A program made the translations under genes and the position numbers. Positions 22,244-35,134 of a stretch of DNA of 64,000 nt are shown piece after piece. Below the pieces are notes generated by a model. That model was given only the letters and a program-made list of their open reading frames with translations. It did no database searches and was not told where the DNA came from. The DNA is from Coniella vitis (Eukaryota; Ascomycota; Sordariomycetes; Diaporthales; Schizoparmaceae): assembly GCA_011317545.1 (NCBI GenBank), contig WUJK01000005.1:620001-684000 (forward strand). Reading direction: 5' to 3'. How positions within the stretch are numbered: the stretch's first letter is position 1; each line of letters opens with the position of its first letter.

Positions 22244-24262
22244 ATGTCGAGTCTCAGCAATGGTGAAGGTAACCATGCCTCGGCTTCTGGCCAGAACCCG
22301 AAGCCCAACCTGAGCATAGACACTCGTACAGCCTTCCAGTCTAGAGCCATGACTGTCACAGGCAATATCCGCAGTGCCCCTAGTGGCACCCGCGCAGAGC
22401 AAGGCCTTCTGCCTATGTTCAAGGCAGTTGATCAGCACTGTGCCAAAGTTGCCGCCACAATGGATGCGAGGACCTGGAGAGCACATGGTTTCAATGGGGC
22501 CGTGCATGTTGATAAATACGCCATGAACTATAGAGATGGTCAGGAGATGGTCTCAGGCCAGTCAGAAGATTCAGGCCATGGCCAATTTCATCCACACCAA
22601 GAGCATCACAACTCGAGTCCGCTCCAAGATGTGGAAAGCAATCCCAGCCGACAGACTATTCATGGACATCTTCATCTTGGTGTGAAGACAGAAAGCGTCG
22701 AGATCATCGGCGTCCACCCGTGTCCCAAGGTCCCTGAGACCTCAGACAATACCGTGATCATTTCAGTCCGTGTGCCTCTTCCGGCTTACAGCTCTTTGAA
22801 ACATGCCTCAGTTGTGAGTGACCACCAGCATGGTAAGGGGAATCAAGGGCGAGGTTACGTTTCAACTGGTCTCCACAACAACTTCGACCGAATCGAGCAA
22901 ACGCAACAAGGCGATATCTTCAGTCGTCAGTCCACAGGCGCCCAAAGCTTGGTGAATGATGATAAACTAGGCGAAAGTGGCACGCCATCCATCAAAGCTC
23001 GATGGCGACACCCTGATGAGAGTGCAAGGAAGCACACGAGCCAAGATGGATATAATCAACCCGATCATGCCGCCCCGGATGCTGCGGCTAACAAAGCTCA
23101 AGTCACATCAAGTGAACGTCAGCGCTTCAAAGACTTACTAGATCGTCTGCGCAGTGACCATCCCCGAATGAACTCTACTGGAGCTGATGTCTCGACTTTT
23201 TCTCGGAAAATGAGCCTTGATTCTTCCACCAAGTCAACGAAGTATACTCATACTGACTCTGGCTATGCATCGTCATCAACCTCCTACAGATGCAACTCCC
23301 GAGCACAGTCCGATGCTGGTTTACAAAAGGCTGAGGGCATCGAGTCACAGCCAGTCTACATTCGACACGAGAAGGAAAGGTCCAAGGACTCGGGCTGCAA
23401 GAGCCCTTACAAGCGCTCGAGCCTGAATCCCGCTGCCAGAGAATTTTCGTCCATAAAGAACCCAGGTGCAAAAGTTCTGTGTCGTCCCACGCTTGAGACG
23501 GCTTTCCTCCCTGTCCCCCAAATTGACCAAAGCGCCGTAGGCTCCTACTCACCATCCATACCAATCCAGCAACCTCTGGACAATCCTCAACTGAATCAGC
23601 TAGCCTGGCTTCCAGCTCCGCCTGGGCAGGGGATTTCTCTGGATCACGCTGCTTTGCTTGCAAAACCACCCATATTGTGGCATCCAGGAGTTGGGATTAT
23701 GTCTCCAAGCTTTTCCGGCGGACTGTTACCTTCCATTGGACTGAATGGCTTTGGTTCGACCAATGCTGGAGCTCCCATGAGTGTTCCTCTTGACCCGCAG
23801 GCTTTTGTTGTGAAGCCTTCGCCGAATGCCGGAACTCAATCTATGATGGCATTGAGTGCCAATGCTATATCGATTCCTCCCAATCAGAACTTGCCTAGCT
23901 TGGGATCGTCTTGCAACAATATATTGCATCAAGCTTCAGGACTGTACGGTGCGCAACCTACTTTTGGAGCCGGCTCTTTTGGTGTGCGCCATCAGGGCCC
24001 GGTACCCTCGGTTCGACAGGCGGCCACCCAAATGTCCGCTTCTTCAATGCCGTTCATACCAAAGAATGTCCCAAAGCCAAAAATTCCTAATACTATGGCA
24101 CAACAGAACTGGGAGTTGATGCATGAGCTGCGGAGGATGAACGAACCCGGCTACGCTATGAAGTGCAAAGATAAGCAGAAGAAGCGGTACATGAAACAAG
24201 TTCATAAGAAGCAAGGCGCAGGCTTTGAGGATCAAGAGAAAGAAAGATTTGCATATTCCTAA
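22244..24262 (+). CDS. Hypothetical protein, mostly disordered, with basic C-terminal motif
   Basis: A single open frame of 672 codons begins at ATG 22244 (MSSLSNGEGNHASASG). The same frame is open a little further upstream but without another ATG. Most of the protein is rich in Ser, Gln, Gly, His and Pro and looks disordered. A basic segment with ERQRFKDLLDRLRSDHP lies near residue 300. The last 60 residues are different in character: FIPKNVPKPKIPNTMAQQNW, ELMHELRRMNEPGYAMKC and KDKQKKRYMKQVHKKQG, i.e. Lys/Arg-rich with conserved-looking aromatic positions and a probable helix. This C-terminal block is the only part that looks like a domain; I have no confident family. No signal peptide or membrane segment. 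Upstream exons may exist (see 21512-21759). Confidence 0.65.
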   Translation: MSSLSNGEGNHASASGQNPKPNLSIDTRTAFQSRAMTVTGNIRSAPSGTRAEQGLLPMFKAVDQHCAKVAATMDARTWRAHGFNGAVHVDKYAMNYRDGQEMVSGQSEDSGHGQFHPHQEHHNSSPLQDVESNPSRQTIHGHLHLGVKTESVEIIGVHPCPKVPETSDNTVIISVRVPLPAYSSLKHASVVSDHQHGKGNQGRGYVSTGLHNNFDRIEQTQQGDIFSRQSTGAQSLVNDDKLGESGTPSIKARWRHPDESARKHTSQDGYNQPDHAAPDAAANKAQVTSSERQRFKDLLDRLRSDHPRMNSTGADVSTFSRKMSLDSSTKSTKYTHTDSGYASSSTSYRCNSRAQSDAGLQKAEGIESQPVYIRHEKERSKDSGCKSPYKRSSLNPAAREFSSIKNPGAKVLCRPTLETAFLPVPQIDQSAVGSYSPSIPIQQPLDNPQLNQLAWLPAPPGQGISLDHAALLAKPPILWHPGVGIMSPSFSGGLLPSIGLNGFGSTNAGAPMSVPLDPQAFVVKPSPNAGTQSMMALSANAISIPPNQNLPSLGSSCNNILHQASGLYGAQPTFGAGSFGVRHQGPVPSVRQAATQMSASSMPFIPKNVPKPKIPNTMAQQNWELMHELRRMNEPGYAMKCKDKQKKRYMKQVHKKQGAGFEDQEKERFAYS

Positions 24263-26073
24263 ACCATACTGCGCTTCGCAGACACTCAAGAGTGCATACA
24301 ACCCCCAAATCGTCTTTGGGTAAATTGGTGCAGGACAATGTGTCACGTGCGGCTCTTGGCCCTTGACGACTCAACGAGAACACGACATGCTGCTGACGGC
24401 AAGAGGTCCTTTTGCATTTTATTTACACTTTGACTTGACGATTCCCAAAGGATGATCTGCTGTTTGGATCAATGTGGCCCAAAGGTATTGAGCGCAAATG
24501 TTGACAGCGCTAGCTGGCTGATGATGATCGCCATCTTCGTCGGCTGAGGAGCAACAGAGTTATGCCATGATTTTTGCATTGTTATGTTTGAACACGTTCA
24601 TGTATGCCCCTTTTTCTTCAGCCCATTGGGGCATGGCGGATTACGATTTTCTTTTGAGACGCCGCAACAATGATTTGTGAAGGGTGCTGTTTGCAAAAGC
24701 AAAACGCAACCGAACAGCAATTGGGGGATGATGGCACACTTGGACGGCATTGTCAATTGTTTTCTTACCGCCAGAGTCTCATATTAATGTGATTGTCTCT
24801 TTTAGAGGTTAACGTATAATCACAAAGGCAATGCTTTTCTATGCTTGCGTGAATTGCACCGTGCGGAGGCCGCAAAATAGTGACGCTGTTGAAGGATGTC
24901 AAACTCAACTACGCTTGATGTCGATTGAATTATTACTTCAACGATTTGTTACCCCCAAGGGATCCCTGACAACTTTTCCCATGATATTACAATGATTAAA
25001 CCCTTTGTGTTTGCCAAGGCCGTCGGGGGCTAGGTCAATAGAAACTGCTATTAATATTGCTGTCTGTCCATCATGATACAGCACAAGGACGTAGATGGAT
25101 TCGGCCCCGACCCCAGCGTGAATTCGCTGTTTTGCAAACAATTATGTTGTCGTCACGACTACGTAAAAGTGGACTGTCGATGAATACTTTAAGCCGTCCA
25201 TGGTTGCTTTAATTGTTGTATGGGGTTGTTACAGCTTCAGACTTGATACCAGCGTGAAGGATACAATTGAAAGCGTCTACCATCAGTGATGACCACTCAT
25301 CACGTTTACACCAATATGATTTCCACCAAGAAACATCCATATATAAACCTTGGCCTAGTCACCATCAATGATGGCTTCCAAAATTCGAAACACGCTCATG
25401 CCTTAGACAGGCTAAGTCTTGATAACAACGCACCATCCCCTTTGCGCAGATTTCAAAAGACAGCGACGCCAGAGATTACGGAGGACCCATCCACTCAAGT
25501 CATCACAGTGAAGCTCATCCATGGCCGGCTACGAGTCCCGCACCATGAGCATTTATTGCCCTTCCTGCTCACATTCTTTGCTCGGCCTCTTCTTCCTCTT
25601 TTCAGCAGTAGATTGTACCATACCCGCGATCTGTATCCGCATCCTCACAAAAGTCCTCATAAAACGCAGAGCAAGATCAACGGCGGGTTTCAAAAATGAC
25701 CAAAGTGCCGTACGCGGCTTGGCTATTTTGTGTTTTATTGCGAGTATATATGACGGAAGATGGGCAGGCGGCTACGCTGGCTAGTAATCTGTTTGTGGGC
25801 GGTGTGTGGCTTTATTTGACCCCCGTTTTTTAGAGTCTGAGATTTGGCATTTACTTACCACAGCAAAAGAATTTCTTGTTCTTCTTCTTCTTCTTCTTTG
25901 CACGGCATCGGAAGACTTTGACTATGTCTGGGATCCAATCTGTGGTTATTGGTGGTATGGGTGGTGTGGGTTGAGTGGGGTGGACCATCTGTATTGCTTC
26001 GCTGACGATGAATCGGGGAATTCTGGGGATATCGCTTGGGCTACGTCTGTGGTTGACAGGTTGTGGATGTACC

Positions 26074-26100
26074 TAGAGAGAGAGAGAGAGAGAGAGAGAG
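26074..26100. repeat. (GA)n microsatellite
   Basis: About 13 uninterrupted GA units. Confidence 0.9.
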
Positions 26101-27093
26101 GAAAGACTGTTGCCAAAGTGTGGTGAAAATTGTCAGTGGCCGAGAATGGTGATAGTAGCGATGGTCGGTCTGTCTTTGATGTATATGCTGTGTGATCTGG
26201 TCTTTGTGTGTGCGCTTGCTGTTTTACTTTCTAACATTCGAAGCTTTGAGTAGAATCAGAAGAAAAAGAAGGATCCAACGCCGGGGTCGAAGGTCAGGAC
26301 GTCCAAAGAAAAGAAAAGAAAAGAAAAGGCCTGGCCATGGTATCAACGTTTTTGGAGTAATGGTTTTAGAAGCGTCAATGGCCGAGTGGCTTTGTCGTCA
26401 AGAGGATACCGGACGTTGGCTCGGCCCATATGAGGAGGAGCTGCAGCTGTCGGCTGCGTAGGGAGTGTGGTGGTGGCTGGCCGAGGGCAAGAGTATTGTT
26501 TCCGCTATGTATTTTTTTTTTTCCTTCTTTTTCTTTTCTTTTCTCCTTTCTTATTCGACATTGCTGTTTGAGGCCAAGGTGGTGAATGCTGTGCTGGATG
26601 CTCTCGAGAAGGTCCCGTTGCTGGTTTTGTTGAAGATGTAGTAGACACGGTTGTATCGGAGACGGGAGTGGCGGTGGCATCGTGGTGGTAGTGGCAGAAG
26701 GAAGATGTTGAGTGTGGTGTGTAGTGGATGGGTCGAATCATGGTGGAGTGGACCACGATCATGATGATATTTGGTATATTGGTCGTCGAGTCGGTTGAAG
26801 AGGAGAAGGAGGGGGAGGAGAATGAAGGTGGAGGAGGGCAAGGCGGTATATATATATACGTGTATACGGAGTAGGATATAGAAGGGAAACGACCCGGAGA
26901 AGAGGTAGGACTAAGGTGAACCATGGCAGCAGATGGGATAACTAGTCAGCTAATAGGAATTTAATAAAAAGAAAATAATAAAAATATTAAAAACAAAAAA
27001 AAAGTACCTAACCTCCTTCTTTCGTTCCGGGTCGATCCTCAAGCCACCACGCATTAAACACGCGATTGACTGCCATTTTAGGCCAAGACGCCG

Positions 27094-27095
<2 letters not shown>

Positions 27096-27126
<31 letters not shown>
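27096..27126. repeat. (CA)n microsatellite
   Basis: About 15 uninterrupted CA units. Confidence 0.9.
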
Positions 27127-27127
<1 letters not shown>

Positions 27128-29578
27128 TTGTGTCTCCGACGCTTGTCCGGCATGCAAGGAAGAGACAGACAGGAAGAAAAGAAAGAAATAAAGCACACTA
27201 CACCACGGATGGCGCTGTCCGGAGCATGCTTCCGTATCGAGGTTTGAACAAACAGAATGTCCGCCCAGAAGTACACACAGACATACAGATATTTCCCTGT
27301 ACTCACAAACAAAAGACAAGAACACAAAAGTAAGTACCAAGACACTGGTGCGATCACCAAGGTTAAAATCTTGTACAAATGTTCAAGACGTAAAGCAGAA
27401 CCGCTAGAAAAGTGTCAAGGGGCGGTGCGCCTGATGGGGGGTGAGAGGAGGAGAAGATGGACAATAAGAGCGCAAGGGCCGCTGATCAAACCTTGCGGGT
27501 GTGCCTTGAGTCGGACATGATGAACTTGAAAAAGACTAGAAATGTTCTATTTCGAAGGAAAAGAAAAACAGCAAAAAGAAAAAAGAATGATAAAATAAAA
27601 TAAAATAAAACTCACACACAAAAAGAAATGAACAGACTATAATTGTTACTTGAACGCGATCGACGCACGCTTTTCTGCCATTTTCAAGCTCGAGGCTTGT
27701 CTCTCGTGGACGGAAAGGGGACATGTCCGGCTCTCAGATACTTGGGCTAAGGTATATTCATCGGATTCACTGACGATCATGGGAATTTGGACGTCCGTCC
27801 GCATCAACCTACCTATTGACGTCTCGGTCGCTGCCAAGCTTACTTGACATGAACTTTCTTTTGCGTGTATGTCCGATGAAGCAAAGATTGCTACCATTGA
27901 TGGGGAATAACAATGAGATGATAGGTCATTAAGTGTTTGCCCTTGTCAAGAAGCAAGCACTCGGTTCGGGAATCCATGACCAGCTGCTATACTAATGACA
28001 ACCACCGAATCCAGTATCATCACTGAGAAGATGGCCCCAGTCAAAGCAGAGGTGGATAATAACGGAAAGGGTGGTGTACCAGTGGGAATATGGCGCGGGA
28101 ACTTGACTCTTGAGGTGAGATCCTCTCATGCTGTCTTTCTAAATATTCCCTTATATTGAACACTTCCATCCTGGCGACGGTGACAAAGTGTTGTGGGTAT
28201 ACAACAGAAGGCAACCAGTGCTGCTCAGCCTCGCTACTTAGAGTACAACGGAGTTGCATGTCTATGGCTTCTTGTGTCGTACAATGTGAGTCGTGCTGTG
28301 CCTACATCCATGTTTTAGGTTACTTCTCATGACATTGAGACTTTTCCATGGTAGAAAAGAGCGGTTTGGGGGCTAGGACGGAACAAATTGGACGAGGACC
28401 TCCTTGGTCCATGTTCTAGTTAGGATGAGAGGGGCGGAATTCAAAGGTGAATCAAAGAGGCTGCCGACCCTGGTAGTTCATGCTGGATTCAAAACCTCAC
28501 TATTGCAGTGACTATTCACGGTACCAATCGTATAGACTGAGGGCGGTAGACAATAGTCAGCATGTCCGGTGTAAGAGCGAAGTGAGGTATGCCATGGAAG
28601 TCAGGGCTATTTTGTTGCAGAATCAACAGACATCCGGAGTCCGCCACGAATAGTTGTTCAGGTTAAGAGCCCAAATCTCCTTCGGGATTTCCCCAACGCC
28701 CATGAAGACGACTCAGCCACTTGATATTCGGATATGCGCAATACTGGGATCGGATCATCTCAAGGTCCTGAGAAGCGAAGCTGTCCACTGATGTGGGTCG
28801 CACACCAACACAGGCAGATGGAATAAGGGTCTCGTTGCCGTTTGGTACGCCCATAGGTTTTTACAACTCCTTACCTTCTTTTACTCGTATGAGGCAATTA
28901 GGAAATATTTTGTGGCTTCTCAAAGTGAATAGATATAAGTCTCGGTCAGGAATATATCTGGTCGAATCTCAGTGCTGCGAGTGATATGCAGACGTCTCGA
29001 GCTTTCAAAAATAGCCAAATCATATAGCACAAAGAACCAAAACTCTCACGAGGGCTTGACACGTGAACCTAACTCATTCTCAGGGTCTCCTGTATCAAGC
29101 AAGGCTTTGCATTTCGAGTTCACGGTAATGGAGCGAGAAAAAAGCCATTTTTCCAATACTAACTACTCTTTGAGGAAAGCAAGTACATAAACTTACAGTT
29201 GTAATCACCACCCATTTCCCTCATATCCCGTCTCACGATAGCGTTGGGAACACATGAATGACACCGTCCTTTTGTCTCTGCGAAGCCATGTATGTCGCGG
29301 GTGTCTGCGTCGGTTGTGTTTGACGTTGTGTATTAGGACAGGAGTGGCTCACCGCAATGGTTACATGAGTTGCACCATGTAAAGCACGTAATGAATTTCG
29401 ATCGCTTGGTAATATCAAGAGGAAGTACGCATGAAAACTTTACAGCTGCATACATGTGGACGGCCTGTGTTTTATACAGAATTCGTATCCTTCTAGTTTT
29501 TGCGCTATTGCGTTTTGTAGTCTACAGTTCAAGTGTAGTCACCGTGTCGTCTTGTATTAAGGCAAATATTCACACTCT

Positions 29579-29615
29579 TTTGACGTTATCACATACAGTA
29601 CGTGATAACGTAAAA
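29579..29615. repeat. Imperfect palindrome (hairpin-forming)
   Basis: ACGTTATCAC at 29583-29592 is matched exactly by GTGATAACGT at 29602-29611. With TAC/GTA inside and TTT/AAA outside, the arms are 18 bases with two mismatches around a single central base (29597). Confidence 0.85.
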
Positions 29616-32600
29616 TAATATAAAAGATTACGTAGATGTTCCAAGGACATCAGATGTGTTGTTATTTTGAAGCGAGTATAGAACCATGTGTGTAGATGGT
29701 GCTGGGATGGCATTTTCTTTGCATGAAATGTTTGTGAGACCACTGAAAGGTCAAGCATACAGCCCAAAGAAACAGCCATTCCCGTACATGAGCCGTAGAA
29801 TGCATAACTGAACCACTGTAGAGGGTCAATTTTCTGTGGAAATCTTGTGAGAGATCATAATTTGATGTTGATTTCATCGATCTCCAGAGGCAGTTGAACG
29901 TTAGAGAATGTCGAAAAGAAAAAGAATATCACCAATTGATTAAAGCAAGGTTTGCAAGGAACTGTAGCAAGTTACATCCTAGCAATTGAATTCCAAAAAG
30001 AATAAAAAATATAACGGAATTTCATTTTCAAAGATGAGGATGGATCATAGAGTCGCAAGTCATATGGTCATTCCTAACCAATGAAGCAAGTGTAACCTTA
30101 CCTTTTCCAGCGTGTTGATGGATTATCCACAAGAATATCTACCTGTCATGGCGTTGCCAAAGAATACGTCAACAGTACAAACCGGTAAGCCGAGTCTAAT
30201 CGATGTTGACTTTCTGAGTTCACATCAAGTCTTGGGATGCGATCGATAATTCAGAGTTCCCGCTTCCTTCAATGTCCAAGTCGTCACACAAGCAATTCTG
30301 CACAGGCATGGACCAAAGACAAAGATCCTAGATTTGAGATTGCACAGCCAGAGCAGAAGAGAGATGCTTCTTTGGTGCTAAATTTTACAATCATGACATT
30401 GGTAGTACCGAAAATAAGCACTTGAACCATACTGGAGCAGAGGTGCTAACGTATCTGATATTCGCAGCTGTAAATCACAGCCTCGTCAGATGAGGCTGAA
30501 GAAGGCCCTCTCACAGCAGTCCATCCAATCACAAAAAAAGAACCCCCCCCAAAATGAATGGGTGGCAACGTGAGCAATCTTATTCGTCAAGGTCCCGTTG
30601 ATGATAAGTTTACCCCCTGCCCCCCCCCCCCCCCTTTGCAGTGTGTGGTTGATAAGAATAGAAACAGTACTAAGGTTATCAAAGTCCTAGCTTCTCAGAT
30701 TCTTGCTAAGCACGTTCGTGATGGTGGGGGGTGTGTCTGTGCGTGTGGGAAAGCCAAAAAAGCAGAACAAAAAGACCAAAGCAAAGGGGCCAAGAGGATT
30801 ACCCGCGAGCATGCCAAAATAGTGCTATGCACCTTTCGGACCGCGCTCCAAAAAAAGAAAAACAAGGTTTTTCGGAGCACGGAGTTTTGCTTAGTGCTCA
30901 GATGCGCTTGGAGAGGGAGAGGGAGAGAGTCTTTGATGCGTATATTCCGGGGTTCCTGATACTAGCAGGAGGGAAAAGAAGCTTTTCCAGCTCGTCATCA
31001 CAGAAAGGGCTGCGTCGGAGCGGAGGGAAAAGAAGGGGCTTTTTCTTTTTTGGCCTTGACGCGTGCTCACCGGCCGGTCCACACGTAGTGGCACTGCAGT
31101 CTAGCGAGTTCTTACAAGCAGTGGTAGGCTCAGGGCTTAGCCCAACATGAAGGGGGCGAGGAGGTGGAATGATAAGAACGTATTGGTGCACCACGGGCGA
31201 GAATACACGCGCCCGCCCCAGTGACTCCGACGAGGCCCCAAAAGACGCATTGTAAGATATCATATGGGCTATCGACAGAATCCTTGCCAATAGTCTTAGC
31301 TTTTTTATACTTTTAACATGGCAAAGTAATAATTGTCAGCATGTTGGCATGTACTTTTGGACCAACACCAGTGATACTGACAACCACCGATACCACGTCA
31401 GCTACCACCACCACCACCACCACCCCCCTGTTGTTTGCTACACTTGAGATTCATAACGCGGCTAAGAGCTTCTGTGGTTGAGGTAGCACTACGAGCTGCG
31501 GCTGTAGCGTACCTATATCATATATTCCATTTATGAGCGAGTTAGTGTGGTGGGCCGCAGGGGCTGCAACAGATAAGGTACACTGGCTTAGGCTTGAAAT
31601 GCCATCAGCAATGTAGCAACAGTGAGTGTGTTGACCGAGAAACGAGGAGTGCGCCAATGTGTTCTCACATTCTCTCCACACGAGATGCTCGTGAGAATCC
31701 GCAAAGCATGGATGGACATGGGCCGTGGAGACGAGAAGCGCACGCTCGCCGTCACACCAAAGTGTCACGACCGTCAAACGAGACCGAGCGGCAGATGTTT
31801 CCTTGCTCGTAATCAAACGCCCTCGTCAGTGAGCAGACCGGGCAGAAAAAACACCATGGCAGCTTGTGGAGCTCCAAACGGCCACGCAGCGGATCAACGA
31901 CCAGATGTTGGCCCAAGGCGCGAGCGTACGGGCGTATGGGAGATTGGACTGCGGAGCGGCTATCTTTTTGGATCTGTGGCCATCTGCCTGCCTGTCAGAC
32001 GGGGTCCCAGTCGTCTGAGATGGACGCAGACCCAGCGGCTCGTACGGCGTGTCCGGGTGGTTAGGCCAGTATCAAGATACGAGCACGCTGTAGCCCGACT
32101 GCTCGAGCCAGCTCCTGGCGCCGAGGAGCACGGAGTCCGTCCCAATTGCCAGTGTCGCGGACGTCAGAAGGGTGCAGCATTACGGCACCAACGCTCTGGT
32201 TGGTCGAGCCAAGCACGGGCTTGCCCGGTCCCGAGCGGTGTGCCGAACGGCCCCAAATGCAGTGCCCCATGTACACGCAGGTATCTGCAGTGCGTGGTGG
32301 CCGCGGCGCGAGACCTGGGGGGTACCTGGCCTGTGCAGTGGCTGTACCTCCACAGTGGCTGTACATAGCACCTTATTTTGGAGGAGCCCTGGGCCAGCGG
32401 CGGGTGGCAGGCAAGCACAGGCACGAAAAGCTGGGGAAACGGGCCCCGCCTGGGATAGCAAAACAACGGTCCCAGAAACTAGAGGCCTTCTCAAATTGCC
32501 TGCTCGTCGCACTGACGCCACATGCTGCGTGCGAGCGGTAGGCTAGGCTAGGCGTGGATATCTGCTGCCAGATCGTGCGCAGGACTTGTTTGCCCATTCC

Positions 32601-35085
32601 ACAGCTGCAAGGCGTCCAGTGCTGGGCTGCCCGACAGGCTGTCCTTGTGCAGACCGGCCAGGCCACACAAGATGACCGCTGCGTCAGAACAAGAAGAAGC
32701 TTGTTCCGAATGCTCGGCATCCCAACTTCCGGGCCCGAGTTTCCAGACGAGGCCCGCCCACCGACACGCTGCGGTGCTCTTCTCGCAGCCTCTGCCATTG
32801 GGCCTCGTGGCCGTCCTCGATCTGACCTTGTCTCAGTGTCACTCAGCAACGCGTCCACGCATGCTTGTCTCGGGTGCGGATGCTGCTGCTGACTGTCGAG
32901 ACGGAGGGCCGGGGCTGGACGACCACGCACTGCACGTATTCCAGCCGACGATGGGGCACGTGGCATGCGTCTCCGATAAGAGCTTGCGCGAACGCACGCT
33001 TACGCAGGCAGAGGCCCGGCAGGCAATCTGGCACTTGTCTACTGGCTTGGTGGGGGGGGGGGGGAAACCAGTGCTGGAGACCAGCAGAGAGTATAAAAAT
33101 GGCCGGCTAGCAGGCAATGAATGCCCTTTGTGTGTGAGACGAGGGCTCCTGGGCTGGGAGATCGACGATGAGGCCAACAGTATCATAGAGTCCATAACAA
33201 ACAGATTGTGCTTGGACTATTCCCTGTGCATCCACGCTCGCCATGGCATCCCATACTGACTGACCCTGATACTTCCATTGTGTGTGTGTGTGTGTGTGAA
33301 AGAAACTTGGATTCCCGGATCCGTCTTATGTATTGATCAGAATCTTCACCAAAAGCAGTCGTCCCTCCCACCGTGCTGGGGATCGAAAAATCCTGGAGGG
33401 CGTGCACCTGTCGCTCATTGTGTCTCAACCATACTTTCTGGTAGCTTTACATTTTCACATTGGCTTCTTTGTTGCAGCGACAGACACATGCGCCCACCCC
33501 CCCCCCCCTCTCTCTCTTTTTTTTTTTTTTTCTTTCTTTCTCCCGTGCTTCACTTTTACGTCATTTCGTACCGTGTACTGAGGTCATTCGCCGTTTCGAA
33601 CGATACATAGCTCGGGCCCATACGATTGGCTGGATGTGTCTTTACTCGTCTGCATTGCCGAGCGCCTCTTACCCGCATACTCGCTCGCATAGTCAGTCTC
33701 TTTTTCTGCCGACAAGTAGGCCATTGCATGATTCATCGACCAAGGGTCGACTGCTCATGATTACGGGACATGCAAAAGAAAAGATGGAAACTGTGTGCCT
33801 ATACGAGAAGTGAGCACGAGAACGAGCACGAGCGACCAGACAACAGCGTCGAATATAACGCCCTTGTCTTTGGACAGTGACGTGCCAGCCATTGACTCTG
33901 AATGCAAACAATGCGGCAACTGGCGACTGAGAGCATTGTGTGCTAGGTTAGCCGCCAGAGAAGGGGGCGTGCAGGCTGGGGGAGGGGTGCCGATAGCCGG
34001 CATCAGGCACGGCACGCCTTTGCTCTTCCGGGCCGGATCCGAATTGTTGGTCCAGCCTTGGAAAGGGCTACCCATGCCATGTACTGGCTGACTACTATGT
34101 AGCTGGCTGGCTGGCTGACTGGCTGACTGATGGACTGCATGATCCCAATGGGAATGTGCAGCTCCATCTCCCGACGCCCGGCCTCCTGAGCCATCAATCA
34201 TCCCATGATTCTCACTCATCTCGCCTTCACAGCCGTGCGTACGGTTTCAAACGCTCTGACTTGCAGCGTGGGAAAACAATGAGATCCACACCCGCCAGGC
34301 GGCTTTGTTTCTTTGAACGGGATGCTGCTTGCTGACATGTTGCCAGGTCTGTTGTGCCAACCACATGACATTGGCGTCCCCCGTGGATTTGCTCTCCGCC
34401 AGAGAGCATGCATAGCATAGCATCAAGCCCTCAGCCACACAGCCGCTGCATCTGCGCTGGGCCTTAGGTCGAGCGTGTGTCCAGAGACACCAGCCTCGGT
34501 ACGGCTCGCCGGCCTCCTGCTTGTCCAGAAATTAGCCTTGGGTGTCAGCACGAAAGGCGCGCTTTTAAACTATACTGATCGCAACCTTGTGGGATTCTCA
34601 GCCACCCTGCGCAGCTGCTAGAAATACCTAGGCCGTCTCGGCGCTGGGCAGGACAAAGGGCGAGCTCGGCCAACGGCTGCCACGGGAACTATGTCAGTAC
34701 CATGTACTATGATGTTGTGGAGGGACCAAGTCTAAAGCATGCCTGCTCGGCAGCAGACGGCGCTGCACCCTTTTAGCCACCACGTCCACAGCCTTCGACC
34801 ACGGCATCAACCTCTCAACCCTATTACTGTTATGGCACTTGCCTGGTTCCCCCCATGCGTACGCACCAAGCCTGCATTGCATTGCATGATTGGCCCTCCA
34901 AGTACCGAACTAAGCATGGCAAAGGCGCCGACACCAGCCGTCTTAGCTCTCGGCTTCAGGATGCTTAGCTGAATGGAGCAAGGGGACGCGCTCCTGGGAG
35001 ATGCAAACCACTCTCTTTCTCTACCTGCGAGGTGCGTCCAGCTCGTGCCCCAGGCGCATTATCGTGCCAGCGGTGGCCGGCTGCT

Positions 35086-35134
35086 GAGCAGAGCAGAGCA
35101 GAGCAGAGCAGAGCAGAGCAGAGCAGAGCAGAGC
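35086..35134. repeat. Pentanucleotide array (GAGCA)n
   Basis: Nearly ten exact copies of GAGCA in tandem. The same pentamer family recurs at 59112-59216. Confidence 0.95.

Noticed and set aside
26381..26440. tRNA-like A box (TGGCCGAGTGG)
   Set aside because: No matching B box (GGTTCRANYCC) at the right distance and no acceptor stem pairing.
26950..27378. 142-codon minus-strand frame with hydrophobic start
   Set aside because: Begins with a non-ATG codon, runs through a (CA)n repeat (CVCVCV) and a T-rich tract; looks like chance.
31622..33259. Overlapping long frames on both strands (248, 197 and 204 codons)
   Set aside because: GC-rich DNA with few stops; translations have no domain, no even composition and no splice context.
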